Shown here piece after piece: positions 50,555 through 61,713 of a DNA stretch of 64,000 nucleotides (positions within the stretch are counted from its first letter, which is position 1; the number at the start of each line of letters is the position of its first letter). The stretch lies in NCBI RefSeq assembly GCF_964340395.1, contig NC_135550.1:6614101-6678100 (forward strand), given 5' to 3'. The notes below the pieces were generated by a model. It did no database searches. It was given only the letters and a program-made list of their open reading frames with translations, and was not told where the DNA came from. Made by a program: the position numbers and the translations under genes. Source of the stretch: Glandiceps talaboti. Taxonomy: Eukaryota; Hemichordata; Enteropneusta; Spengelidae.

Positions 50555-50694
50555 TTTTCTGTATTCTTCTATATAAATTAATATCACCCCGCCTCTCAGA
50601 GAGACGGCTTTATGATGTGATAAATCTGAATGACGTGGCAGTGTTATTGACAAATACTCGATTAAATAAGTGTTACTCTATTAAAACGAATCCG

Positions 50695-50700
50695 TTTATT
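50695..50700 (-). promoter_or_regulatory. Candidate polyadenylation signal, proximal, clusterin side
   Basis: AATAAA on the minus strand about 575 bases past the clusterin stop. If used, the clusterin 3' UTR would be unspliced and about 600 nt long. Confidence 0.35.
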
Positions 50701-51275
50701 TTTTTAATATGGACCCTGCCTTCTCTTTTGGTAACTGAAATCATTGCATAAGAATCGAGTTCGAAATTTCCAGTAGATTATTGGAACGACAGATCATAAA
50801 CTAAACAGCTGCGAAAATTTCAACTGTAGTCAAACGTTTTCAAACAACTAGAACTTCAATCACTGGAAGAACTTTAAAAGATTGGGTAGACACCAGAAAC
50901 AGGAAGTCAAAAGAAGATCAGAATAAAAATGAGAAATTATTGCAGTGGACAGATTGGTTTGAATTAAATAAAATGGAAGATAATTATTGCAGTTGTTTGA
51001 TCATCCATTCGGCTGAAACTTTCGTCAGAGCAGCAACGTTTCATCACTTTGGAATTATGATTGACGTTTGGCACATCACATCAGCAGGTATCGATACTGC
51101 ACTGTTAATTATACACTGGAATGGTAGGTAGTGGTACACTAATAGAACATCACTGGTTCATTGATAATCACCAACTCATTGTTCACTGGTAATCACGATG
51201 GTAAAGTCAGTCAGTCATCCATCAGACACGATTTTAATTGGCACATATAGGTGGGAGCATTTGCATATTTTGGAA

Positions 51276-51464
51276 TCATTGACTTGCATACCATGCCAGA
51301 GACCTAGCAGCAATCATGGTTCCCGCTATGTCATCATTCCACGGTTGTGTGGGTACGTCGACGACGAAAGAGTGTGGATCCTTGCCGAACATTACTACCG
51401 TGGCTTCGACGGGAGCAAATTCGTCGTCGAGATTGTCATCTCTTACTGAAGGGTCAAAGTTTAT
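51276..51464 (-). CDS. CLU: Clusterin last coding exon
   Basis: The acceptor is TTTTATTACAG. It encodes residues 526-587 and ends with TGA at 51278-51276. It contains ATVVMFGKDPHSFVVDVP, aligning with the conserved clusterin segment VVVKLFDSDPITVTVP, then a short helix. The stop falls almost exactly where vertebrate clusterin ends. Confidence 0.88.
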   Translation of the reverse strand: MNFDPSVRDDNLDDEFAPVEATVVMFGKDPHSFVVDVPTQPWNDDIAGTMIAARSLAWYASQ

Positions 51465-54400
51465 CTGTAATAAAAGTGGAAATAAGAGCTATTGAATAGT
51501 ACGCTCAGCATGAGGGCCATTTTAACGATTCAAGTTATTAAATGACATTTTTCTATATTCCATATTTCACCACTGCAACATAACAATGGCGTCAGTCAGT
51601 ACATCTTTGTTACAGATACGTATTATATTGTCAACCCTACATAAAACTCTCTATACGTTTTTCCTTTTAATGCATCAGGCTTTGAAAACTTGACGGTTAA
51701 AACACATCCAATAAATTCGATAGCCATATTTTGAAGTAATGTAACAATCTCAATGTAGTGCCCATAAAATCTGCACTATTCATTAATTTTCAATAATAGC
51801 TTTCCCATGATGCTATAGTTAAGAGAGTGGATATAAATCATACAATATTATATTTGTACTTGAAATGATTCTATGTTATTGCACTCACTGTTCCCTAGTC
51901 GTATATGTTCTAATTTGGTTTAAGATTCCCAACGCAGTATAAAATTTAAAATTACTGTTCTACTTATACGTTGCTAGATTGTAATTGTGTACATTGCCGT
52001 AATATATATGTATATAATATGCACTTCGAGGTACTACTACTCCATTGGACCGAGAGCTATAGGATTTATGTTATTTACCCCAAGAACTTTGTAGCCCCTC
52101 TCATCTTCAGGGAGTTCTTGGAACCTGGAAATCCATCTGTATCTTTTGGCTAATCTTTGCAGACCGGAGTAATACTCCCGCTGTCCTTCTTTAAACGTCT
52201 CGAACACTCGCCTGTAGAGTGAAGTGGCGTTTCTGAAGTCAAACAGTGCATTAACCAAGTCTTCTTTCACATGCCTGAATCCAGGACAATCTGCAAAGTT
52301 TGGGAGGAAGAAAAATAAGTGTCACGTGACTTCGTATATACATATATATGATCGCTTTGGCGTAAATAGCATATATACAAGTGACGTATACAGACAAGCC
52401 AATTTAATGCTTCAACGGCAAAGCACATACAAAGTAAACTTTATCAGCAGAATTCTATTGTGGGTTAACACATCGACGACTTGGATAGGGTGACATAAAT
52501 TAGCATATCAAAGATACCACAATCCACCATTGTAATGAATGGCAGTCTTGATAAATGCATTTCATTGTTGTTCTGGCCGCAAGCCTCCATTTAATAGAGT
52601 TTCATCTACTGTATACAGGAGCCATCTGTTGTTTTGATACCCTCTTCTTCACTAACTTTCCAATTTTCTCTATTTTATCATTTGAGACTTGTTTTGAGAG
52701 ATCGGGGTGATTGATCGAATTTGTGTTTGTGGCTGGCTGGTCATGTTATTGGCGAAATTACAGCGATGCGGTCTCACGCAAGTCACTTCGCCATCATTGA
52801 TCATAATGTAAATATGACAGTGAAATTACATAATTTGTAAACTAAAAAGCTGGTCAAAATGTCTCTCAAAGAGCTATTCATTTGAGTTTTTTCTCGATCT
52901 GTACTGAGTTCGCGGAGAGAAAATATCACGCGGTCATATAAAAACTTGTCTATTATCTTAATGCGTGAGAAGGATATATTTTATGAATGTAGACACAGAA
53001 ATAACGTTTGCTCGGCCCTGGTTTGAGTGCCACATTTACACCGTGCCGGTCGCGTGGCTCTAACTTCACACGCTTTCGTCTAATATAATTTCTCTTAATT
53101 ACTATTCCAGTACACGTGTATAAACTCTATTATTCTATGGTTTGTCGCAAAGATGCACAAAGCGATTTTCGAATTGACCACAATGACTGATTCAGCTTAG
53201 CACGTGTCTGCACCTATGTCTATATACAGCAACCTATCTCTTGCACGTGTATGATACGCTGAGATCTGGTTAAGAGCCACGGTTTCACAAGTCAGTCTAT
53301 CCAAAATGATAAATAATTCACCTTTCTCTAATATCAAGTCACATTTAGGACATTTGGAGGCAAACTTCATGCAAGCCTGGCCACGGGTATCTTCGTCATT
53401 CAATTCTTCACACGTAGGTTCTCCGTTTTGTTGCTCGGCTTCGGGGTTTACATCCCAATGGTCAAGGCGTGATACCGACCGCCGCCGTCTGTCATGAAAG
53501 GGACCACCTGTGCATTTACGAAAAGTAAAGTTAATCTCCAATTTATGTAGGAAAATAGCACAATAGCCCAAATGTTTTTACTTTTTATTTGTCAGAGATG
53601 TTTGTTTGGATATGTCATGTACTCTAGATAGTCATCATCCACCGCGTGGTTCAATTTGAAAGAAGAATTAATGAAATTAAACGATCATTATAAAATAGAA
53701 ATCAGAAAAGAGCCAAAGGCGTATTTTACGTTAGCATAGGGGTCGTTGACTCGAATCGAGATAAACACAGTGCCCACAGTGCCTCTTGATCAATGAAGGA
53801 TTCTATATATGTTATCCTTCAACATTGCCGATTATTAGAGATAAACACAATCTTTGCAATTAAGAAAAAACACAAATATACTTACCAAAGATACCACCAA
53901 TGGTATCAAACACACTTTCCAGGCTGGTCTTGGTTTTGTTTGCTACATCGTCGAACAAACCACCAAACGTTTCATCAAACCATTCGCCAACATCCCCAGT
54001 TACATCATCAATAGCATCCTCGATATCCTCTAAGACATTTTGTGTACGGTTGGCAACCACGCCCACAAAAGGTCGCACGTTGTCCTTGATATTGCTAATG
54101 GCTTCTTGGGTACGATTCCTGGCTAGGTCCACGTGTTCACCAACTTGGTCCTCGTAAAACTCGTTGATATTGTCAGCGAGTTCGTCCAACCGATCATCAA
54201 TTCTGTCCTGTGTTTCGTCAGCCAGGTCTCTCAAATCGTCCCATATGTCATCAACTCTATCCAGGGCAGCATCCACAACATCGCCAACAGTATGGCGGCT
54301 GTCATTTCTCCCTGGATTGAGTTCATCGAACCATCCATCTACTGTGTCTGTTACAGAATTAGCAATGTCATCGCGTTCACTTTTCACCCAATTCTCCAGT

Positions 54401-55476
54401 CTGTTTACGAAAAAGAGTATAAAGTCGTCCGTTATTTCCGTAAACCAACTGCGAGCATCATCAGTGCCAAAGTTTTCGACATCATCAGCGATAACTCTTA
54501 TCTTTTTCCACAACCAGTCTAGGTCCTCCAGAATATCATCAAAATTTTCGTCGCGATTCGCGAACCATTGTCTCACTTTTTCCTCGAACACACCATCAGC
54601 GTTATGTCCTATAGAATCACGGATACTTATATCAAAGTCTCTGGTGTCAACGCTCGCGAGTTGTTCCGCTCTCACTGGCACTAGCCGGCAGTACGAATTG
54701 TACCTCACTTCACAAGTCTCAATAATACATGGAATACAACGTTCGATGTATACCTCTTTGAGACTTTGTATGCATGTTACGTTTGTATTTTGCAAAGCTT
54801 TCCATTCCGTTAGTAAGTTGTGTAAAGCAAGTTGGTGCGTCTGATTGGCTGAGTGCATCGCTATTATTCGTACCCTTTCATCGTCTGACATTAAGTTATG
54901 AACGTCTTCCAGTTTCCGCAGTCCTTCCCGGAGATCATTGCGAATGGCCTCGACTCCGACCTTTGTCAAAGCTAAAATGTAAAAACACCACAAATTTACA
55001 AGTTAGTGGCCATGTATATAAAGCAAACCCCATACAATGTCCGGATGTTTTGAAATGTTTAAGGATGAAAATAAGTGATTTTATGGCCTTGGTCTTTCAC
55101 TTCTATGGCTAGCTGTTACTAGTATAAATCGCCATAAAATGTTTTGTTTTGGAGTTTCATTCCATCACTCACCATCCATGACGCATTCATTCCTTACAAC
55201 TGTCTGGAAAGCCTGGCTGCCTTTTGTTTCGATTCTCGTGCTCGTGGCAAATGTTTTCATCAAAAGTGACAGTTCCCGCCGAAAAAGAAACCGAACTTGA
55301 GTAACTGAACATGCAAATGTCATATTTGACATGACGTGTAAACAACTACTACTGTACAATTCAAATCCCGGCTTCAGACTCTTACCTTTTACTGTGGTTT
55401 GGTCTTCAACAGGTACTGCATGAATGAAATTTGACAGACTGGTAACCAGAAGTGTTAAAACTACGGCGAATAACAT
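51276..55476 (-). CDS. CLU: Clusterin (secreted chaperone), five coding exons
   Basis: Coding exons 55476-55386, 54971-53886, 53507-53322, 52290-52079 and 51464-51276 join in frame to 587 aa; every junction is GT-AG with matching phase. Residues 1-20 are a signal peptide. Cysteines 97, 109, 112, 117 and 125 form ERC-IPC-xxxxTC-x7-C, matching the first human clusterin cluster (spacings 3, 5, 8). Cysteines 425, 438, 445, 448 and 456 match the second (spacings 7, 3, 8, with KCPKCDLIL like human QCDKCREIL). In vertebrates these ten cysteines make the five interchain disulfides. A basic site RRRR at 399-402 followed by Ser lies between the clusters, where clusterin is cut into two chains. The C-terminal part keeps RYRWISRF and a beta-like segment ATVVMFGKDP resembling human VVVKLFDSDP. 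The region between the clusters is about 300 residues, against about 155 in human, and is acidic and helical. Known role of the family: extracellular holdase chaperone and lipid carrier. Not an operon; downstream of the repeat-rich interval. Confidence 0.92.
52079..52290 (-). CDS. CLU: Clusterin exon: C-terminal helical region
   Basis: The acceptor is ACTTTGCAG. It ends CTTGGG before the donor GTAAAT (phase 0). It encodes residues 455-525, starting DCPGF (the last conserved cysteine), then a helical stretch ending in AKRYRWISRFQELPED. Human clusterin has EQFNWVSRLANLTQ at the same place. Confidence 0.9.
53322..53507 (-). CDS. CLU: Clusterin exon: cleavage site and second cysteine cluster
   Basis: The acceptor is TGCACAG and the donor GTGAAT. 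It encodes residues 393-454. The basic motif DRRRRS (398-403) is a furin-type site at the expected alpha/beta chain boundary. Cys425, 438, 445 and 448 follow; the fifth cysteine of the cluster, 456, begins the next exon. Confidence 0.9.
53886..54971 (-). CDS. CLU: Clusterin large exon: coiled region, first cysteine cluster, expanded acidic domain
   Basis: The acceptor ACATTTTAG precedes it and it ends TTTG before the donor GTAAGT. It encodes residues 31-392. An N-terminal helical stretch (31-92) corresponds to the vertebrate coiled coil. The five-cysteine cluster is at 97-125. A long acidic amphipathic region with four Trp-Phe pairs (166, 206, 244, 361) follows, together with N-glycosylation sequons including NQT at 73, NVT at 94 and several NRT. 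The opposite strand has long open frames here, which are shadows caused by the biased codon content. Confidence 0.9.
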
Positions 55477-55479
55477 GAT
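55386..55479 (-). CDS. CLU: Clusterin exon with start codon and signal peptide
   Basis: The acceptor TTTTATCTACAG is followed by ATC and then ATG at 55476, so at least one non-coding 5' exon lies upstream. It encodes MLFAVVLTLLVTSLSNFIHA, a typical signal peptide, then VPVEDQTTVK. It ends AAAAG before the donor GTAAGA. An upstream in-frame Met exists, but it lies across the acceptor and is probably intronic. Confidence 0.88.
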
Positions 55480-58400
55480 CTGTAGATAAAAGAATGCAAA
55501 AACCATGTTACTCATCAGCTCACATGTAAACGTGCCGATGATGGCCGTTTAGCAGAGTTTCCCTTGTCAACTTTCGCAGACTTCTCTTACAACCGTTTTC
55601 GTATTTATCACGAATAATACTCACTTCACACCGCATTCAGGCTAAGTACAACGGTCAACTTCTTGAAAAGTGTCAGTGAATGTTAGCATCATGTACAACC
55701 GGAGCACGACAGTGACAGTCCTCCGCATCCTGTGTAGACCTACACTATCTATGACCACACATGTCACGGACACCGCACTAAAAGCATGGGCAAGTGACGT
55801 CATTGAAAGCTGATACCATCACTCTCAGTGTCTGGTCAGAGGAGTTGTTAAAACGCAAACATTCACGGATTAATGTTATTAAAAATTCCACAGTTTCTTA
55901 GTTCTACATTGCCACTTCACACCTACTAAATATTTCATTAATCAACGTTCTCACAAGAGAAATGAAACACAAACCTCGATCAGCAAAGAAATGGTGAATA
56001 GGTTTCTACCGTTTTTTTCAGTACTGCGAGTATCATCAAAAAGGAATTTCCGATTGATAAAAACGTAAGCACGGTTTATGCTCCATTTAGTGCGGAAAGC
56101 ATAAGCGGCCGTGTTGAATGATCCGAACACTGCTTAATGTGTGTACCGTGTATACGCTACAATGCAATCAAAGCTAGGCGACTAGAATACATTACAGGAT
56201 TGTCTAAACCCCAACTCAATATCAAAGCACTTCAATGCCAGCTCCGTAACAACCACTATTCTCTAAAAATATCAGGTATGGAATGGTAGAAGTCCACAGT
56301 CAACAAGCCCCCCAAAACAGGATGTGCACATGTTAACTATGCAAATTGACATTGGCCCACCATAGTAACAAAAATATTTGGCGTCCATAATGATATAACG
56401 GAATCAAATATCATATTTTTTGTAAAATAGAAAATACCGATCTCATGGCTGAACGGATAGATATAGTCGGGCGTTGCAATCATGACGTGGTGGTGTGGAA
56501 ATGAACAGAAATCGTAAAACTTACGCTGTAGCAGTTGCTTGACTGAAAACCTACGTCTCCAGAGAAGAAAGAAGTCTGCTAACGGTTGCGACAAACATTT
56601 GGTCGGTGTCGGTAACTGACAGTACACACAGTGCGTAAAATTACGAGACTAAAGTACGTTTATATCGTAGTCAATTATCGCAGACACAATGATTACCAAC
56701 AACTGGTATGTCCCTGCCTTTGACTAGCTGCATACTTGTTCCTTTGTTCTTCTACGTCTCAGCCAATGAACGCCTCACGTAATAGAAACACCGTGCTCTA
56801 TTTGCCATCTGTTCAAAAGTTCGTGTTGACTGCCGTCTATTGCGGTTATCGACCGCTGTCAAATAATCTCCGAAAAAAATATATAAACCGACTTGCAAAA
56901 TTCACCTCAGTCGAAGATCGTAGCCGACTTTCAAACGTTCGAGTTTAGTGACAGCGTTCTAACGAAAATCGTGCCCCTCAAAACCAGTGCCTAGTACCGC
57001 CGGACTGTGCATGTTCAGCGTGTCAAATTTATTTTGCCTATCAGACATATGTGTGTGCTACATTCCATACTGGTCACTTGGTTATGGCAATTCAGTTCCT
57101 AAAACTTTGTTGTCAGAAACGCATGCTGCTTAACTTGCAAAAAAACATCAACACACCTGAACAGGTAGATTTTTAAAGACAAAGGGTTTATACCACTCTA
57201 GCTTAAATAATCTATCATCATATCCTTCTACTCACCTTTCTTGAGCTTTTGGATATCCAACACTAGGATTTGTTTTGATGTTGGACCTCGGTGTGTGAAA
57301 TGTCACCTTACACCTGTGGGTGTCGTGTGTGGCACAAAGAGAGTAGGTGATTAAATCAATGAGGTAATCTTATGACGAAGTACGGTTCGCCGTCTCCCTT
57401 CAATGCTTCAGTTGTAGTGGTATCCTGTCTGCCCGCGAGCCCCAGTTTACGAGAACGTACATGTACACACCTATCTGACTAACAAAGACCGGAAGCTGAA
57501 TCGTGGACTCTGCCCTCTCTGCCTCGCTCACGTTGTAATGTTCATTTACCACTTATTTGATGGCGGACACATCTGCCAGTTATATTAGGGGTAGGATTAA
57601 TATGTAATCCTCGTTAAATTTCAACCAGTCAACAGTTCTACTGCCAGTGACTGCTGGGGACTTTTTCTGTGACAAGGCGATGACATCGACCCACCTAGTA
57701 CCTGCAAGTATACAAATGATCTATGACCTACAATGTGGACGAGTTGAAGTATCTGTACATTTTGTATAAACTTGGAGCACACAAAGGCAACCTTGCCTTG
57801 TAAAAAATGTTCAGCACTTTGTAATGAATGATAGAGACTTCTATTGAATGTAAACTAACGAATTCGTCGGCTTTGTGTGTGGTGTTTTAAGTTTCCACCA
57901 TTTACAATAGCTGTACAATCGAACACTTTTAACTTCGTCAACACCTTCAGTCACCTTATGCAAATTAGGCCCAAGTCAGGATATCCGAGACGCTGTGACT
58001 TCCTCTCAATGCATCTTAATTAGTTCTTTTCAGGGATTACTCTTCAGTGACTAATGTATTTAAAAATGTCCCGTCGTCAAGATTTAGAGATTGTGACAAA
58101 CTTTCCGAAATGATCTGATTGATCATCTTAGATTTCGAGATATGTACCTGGCGAGGACGCTTCGGAATCTCGCGGTTTATGCAAATATGACTGTACGTCA
58201 TCATCATCATCAGTTGTGGCGGGAGACTAGGCAGACGATAAAAATGAATAACTAAAATACAAATATTTTGGGGTCTTGCTGTTTGCACTCTTTATATTTA
58301 GTTGTACAACATTACTCTTATGACTGACAGGGGAGGGATAGTAGGGATATATATATATTCTAGCCTTGCAATTCAATGATCATGCTAGTCGCCTTGAGAC

Positions 58401-59030
58401 GCGTGTACGTGTTTGTAGTACTCAGTATGGTACTGGTTTCACCTGCTGCATAAACCGACAAAATTTACCGTGCAGCAAGGCTACTGACACAGCACTGGTA
58501 TTTTGTCAGTTGAAATAGTGACCGTCTCCTTTCAACAAACTGAGCTATCCCAGTCTATGACTAGGCCACCATTTACCTCATTCGTATTGCAACTCATAGT
58601 TTTTGGATCGCGGAACAGAGGAAAGGTTTCAGACTCGTGTCACCTGAAGGCTGAGACATCTAACACTGTACGACTGAGCTGCAGGAAATGTTCTTTGTCA
58701 CTCGATGAAAGAAAAATTAATGTCACCCTGCAGAAATGTGGGTTTTAAGTATTATACTCTGACTTCTGTGTGATTGGTGTCGTGTCAAAACTTTGGATAT
58801 GGATATCCTCACTACTTCCACTACTTGGCACAGTGAAATATTTGTAATTTTAGATGAGAAAACAGGGACCACTCAGAGAGCACGAAAGGGATGGTGTATG
58901 GTAGTTGTAGTTATAACTGCAAAGTTCAATATATTCATGTGAATTGGCCCGTCTCATTTCACAAAATCATCATGGAAAGAAATATATCGTCTGGCTTTGC
59001 ATTCCCATTGATTCAGTGACGTCCTAGACC
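55480..59030. other. Upstream of clusterin; promoter region not resolved
   Basis: At least one non-coding clusterin exon and its promoter should lie here. No TATA box or first exon could be placed. The open frames at 56337-56627 and 58503-58748 have no family match. Confidence 0.4.
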
Positions 59031-59037
59031 CAATATA

Positions 59038-59253
59038 ATGAAATTGTTGAATAGGGCACTAAACCTTGTCCTGAGTTGGAAGAACCGGTGGCCTAAATTG
59101 GGTCTGTCACAGTACGACCCCTGGTACCGTGATGACCGATTCTCGATTGAAAGTTACCTAGAACGACCGACCGTACAGAGAGACAGTGTCATCACTGTGG
59201 GGAGGCAGTTTACATCACTGCCTGTAAAACATGCAAATAAAATCCATCATTGA
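59038..59253 (+). CDS. Candidate 71-aa single-exon protein, unrecognised
   Basis: An ATG frame with an upstream in-frame TGA. It starts MKLLNRALNLVLSWKNRWPK, a basic, hydrophobic start that could be a mitochondrial presequence, then DPWYRDDRFSIESYLERPTV and a C-terminus with VKHANKIHH. The composition is more protein-like and less AT-rich than its surroundings. AATAAA lies within the last codons (CATGCAAATAAAATCC), which argues against a long transcript. No family is recognised. Confidence 0.3.
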   Translation: MKLLNRALNLVLSWKNRWPKLGLSQYDPWYRDDRFSIESYLERPTVQRDSVITVGRQFTSLPVKHANKIHH

Positions 59254-60190
59254 TCAAAAAGAAAATGACAACGGTCCTGGGAGTAATACAGTCTTACAGT
59301 ATCAACATTTTTTTAGTACACTTCTTGTGGAATTTGAGCATTCATGTGGTCAGAATGGATTTGTTTACTAAAGTTTCGGCATGAAAAATTGCACACATTA
59401 TTGTATTGGTTTCTCCCATAACCTGCATAGTATAAATTTGCAGACACTTATGATCATTTGCCAAAGGCTAGCTTCAGAATTATGAGCTAGTCCGTTCATC
59501 CATGGATGAAGCATGGTTCCCAGTCTGTGTGTTTGGACCTTTCATTAGACTCGCACATACTACACTGAATACCAGCTTAGTTTACAACTGCAGGCTAGCC
59601 AAGATCAATCATGTATGATAGTGTATCTACTATACCTAAATTCAATCTAGAGGTCACAAATCACATAAATAAAAGCCCAGTTGACCCAGCTGCACGACAC
59701 AGAGATCTGCAATAAACACTGTTGAGCAAAGCATCCAGCTCTTTCATGCAAACATGTGATATACATGGTGTGAAAACTCATACATTACAGTTTACTCCAC
59801 AGAACATAGTGATTGCAATAACTAACATGCGTTTGTCTTCTAAAACAGACCTCTTGTTACAAAATTTACAGATTATCTCAACATTTTATTTTTTATGTAA
59901 TAATTTCTTTCCATATTATAAATAATCTCCACTGGCAGTAAAAAGATGTCTTAGCTTAATCTAGATGTAAATGATATACATGTATACCCCTCCTAGATCC
60001 AATGAAGGGTAATGAATGCACTTACTTGTGGTTAAAAGTAGATAATCTGAAGTATCAAAAATAGATGAACTCTCCTTACAACAAAATTACACCTAAAAAT
60101 ATTCAAAGTGAAAGTATCCTTAGAGTGTACCAACACACTTCTACTAATTGTCATTGCTTTAATGAGGTACGGATAAGATGATGTGAGCTG
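59254..60190. other. Intergenic, nothing recognised
   Basis: AT-rich sequence. Confidence 0.45.
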
Positions 60191-60495
60191 TCAGAATTCC
60201 TAGAGTTTCTCTGAAATGACTGATAGTTGCCTTGAAAGTAATTTTCATTTTCTAGTTATTAGAGAACATTGTAACCATGATACGGTACAAGACGAAGCAC
60301 ACTGTCAGAAAATTCCTGAAGTGTCTCTGTAATTACTGATAATCTTGGTTTTGGGTTATTAAAGAACTAGCCACTAATGAAATACATACTGTAGAGGAAG
60401 ACTGTTGTCGGCAATTCCTAGAGTGACTCTGCAATTACTAATAGATAACTCTGTCTAAAAAGTAATTCTTGGTTTTGAGTTAATAGAGAAAACAC
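60190..60495. repeat. Three decayed tandem units of about 105-115 bp
   Basis: AATTCCTAGAGTTTCTCTG near 60195, AATTCCTGAAGTGTCTCTG near 60311 and AATTCCTAGAGTGACTCTG near 60413. Each is followed by ATTACTGATA-type text and then by TTTTGRGTTATTARAGAA. An old local triplication downstream of SPRTN. Confidence 0.7.
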
Positions 60496-60968
60496 TATAG
60501 GGACGCTGGGATATTTAAGCAGTGTGGTAATACTGTTTAAAATACAAACACCTCTCAACTAAAAAAAAACCAAACAAACACAAAAACAAACGTGAAATGG
60601 TCACCATCTTGAAACATTTGAACTGAAAACTCAATGAATTATACTCACTGAAGTTCCATCCAACACAAAAGTTGCAATATGTGTAATGTTCAGTTTGACA
60701 GTGCCACTAATACGGAAAGTAATAAATTTGCATATATTCAATGAAATGAACAAGGCTATGAACTTTTTTGTAATCATGTGGATATTGACCTGGAGATTTA
60801 ATAATCCCACCTGTACCTTCATTAAAATCTCATCAATAGGCAATTTCAGAAGCAAATGTACATTTCAAGGACAAATATCAATCATTCGGTTGAAATACTC
60901 TGAAGCCTGGCCAGATGGCAAATACTTTCATTATCTACAGCCACTTAACTTACAATTAAAGTAACTCA

Positions 60969-60974
60969 TTTATT
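60969..60974 (-). promoter_or_regulatory. AATAAA overlapping the SPRTN stop codon
   Basis: The minus strand reads TGAATAAATG: the last A of the stop codon TGA is the first A of the hexamer. If functional it would give a 3' UTR of only some 20 nt. More likely a downstream site is used. Confidence 0.3.
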
Positions 60975-61713
60975 CAGCCCAGACATAAATCTAGATGTTC
61001 ATTAATTTTGCTGCTAAGTATACGAGTTGCACAGACAGGGCAGCTCACACCCTCGTTGTTTTCACCTGAAATTGATACTTTATTTGTCGAATTTCCACTG
61101 ATAACTGGTTTAAAAGTAATTGATGAAATAATAGCATCATCATTGTTGTCATGTTGAGCACTGACAGTCATCTTGCGATGACTATTTTCCAATACTCTTC
61201 TTTGTCTATCAAATGCATGTAATATTGATCCACTTCCTGATGGGTTGTTGTGTTTATTCACAATCTGGGAATCTACTGAGCTTGTCAGTTTCTTTATGTC
61301 TTTGTTGGAGTTAATGATGTCTTTGTCAAGACGTGGTCTCTTTGATTCACTGTCATCAGCATTTTTTATTTTCCGCTTTATGGGGAGAAATTCCTCATCG
61401 GAGGAACTATCGCTAAAACATGTTATTGGGCTTGGTATCGGTTTCCTAACTTTTAAAGTCTTGCCTTTCTGTGAGGATGTATGGTTTTCTTTGTTGAAAT
61501 TCAATGTTCTGTCGATGAGCCTTGACACACCGGATGATGATCCTCCAAGGACATATCCAGTGCCAGTGTAAGAAGATGAAGTGGAGGAGGTGATATCATC
61601 CTGTGGCTGTCTTTCTGTATCTTTTATATCTGTGTGTGTGGCGTTTGTAATTGTGTGACTTGGTTTTTTCGGGGAAAACAAGTTTCTGATGTCTGCACTT
61701 CTTGCATCTTTGC
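60974..61713 (-). CDS. SPRTN: SPRTN last exon: SHP box, linker, UBZ4
   Basis: The acceptor is TTTCCTATTGCAG. The exon begins DARSADIRNLFSPKK, then carries the SHP box about 45 codons in, a Ser/Asp-rich linker, KRPRLDK, and the UBZ4 zinc finger ending LCLG. The stop TGA is at 60976-60974. Confidence 0.94.

Noticed and set aside
50438-50653. Joining this exon to clusterin through the GTATGC donor in its last coding exon
   Set aside because: The junction would create an immediate TGA, so it cannot add a coding tail that way. Only a weaker GTCTCT donor keeps frame.
53900-54844. Plus-strand frames of 85, 129 and 226 codons
   Set aside because: They are antisense shadows of the large clusterin exon, rich in Ser because the sense strand is rich in Asp/Glu/Arg.
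54972-55385. Clusterin reading continuing through the open sequence after GKSLKPGFEL
   Set aside because: A strong GTAAGA donor and the exact phase match to the next acceptor mark this as intron, and the extension has no clusterin similarity.
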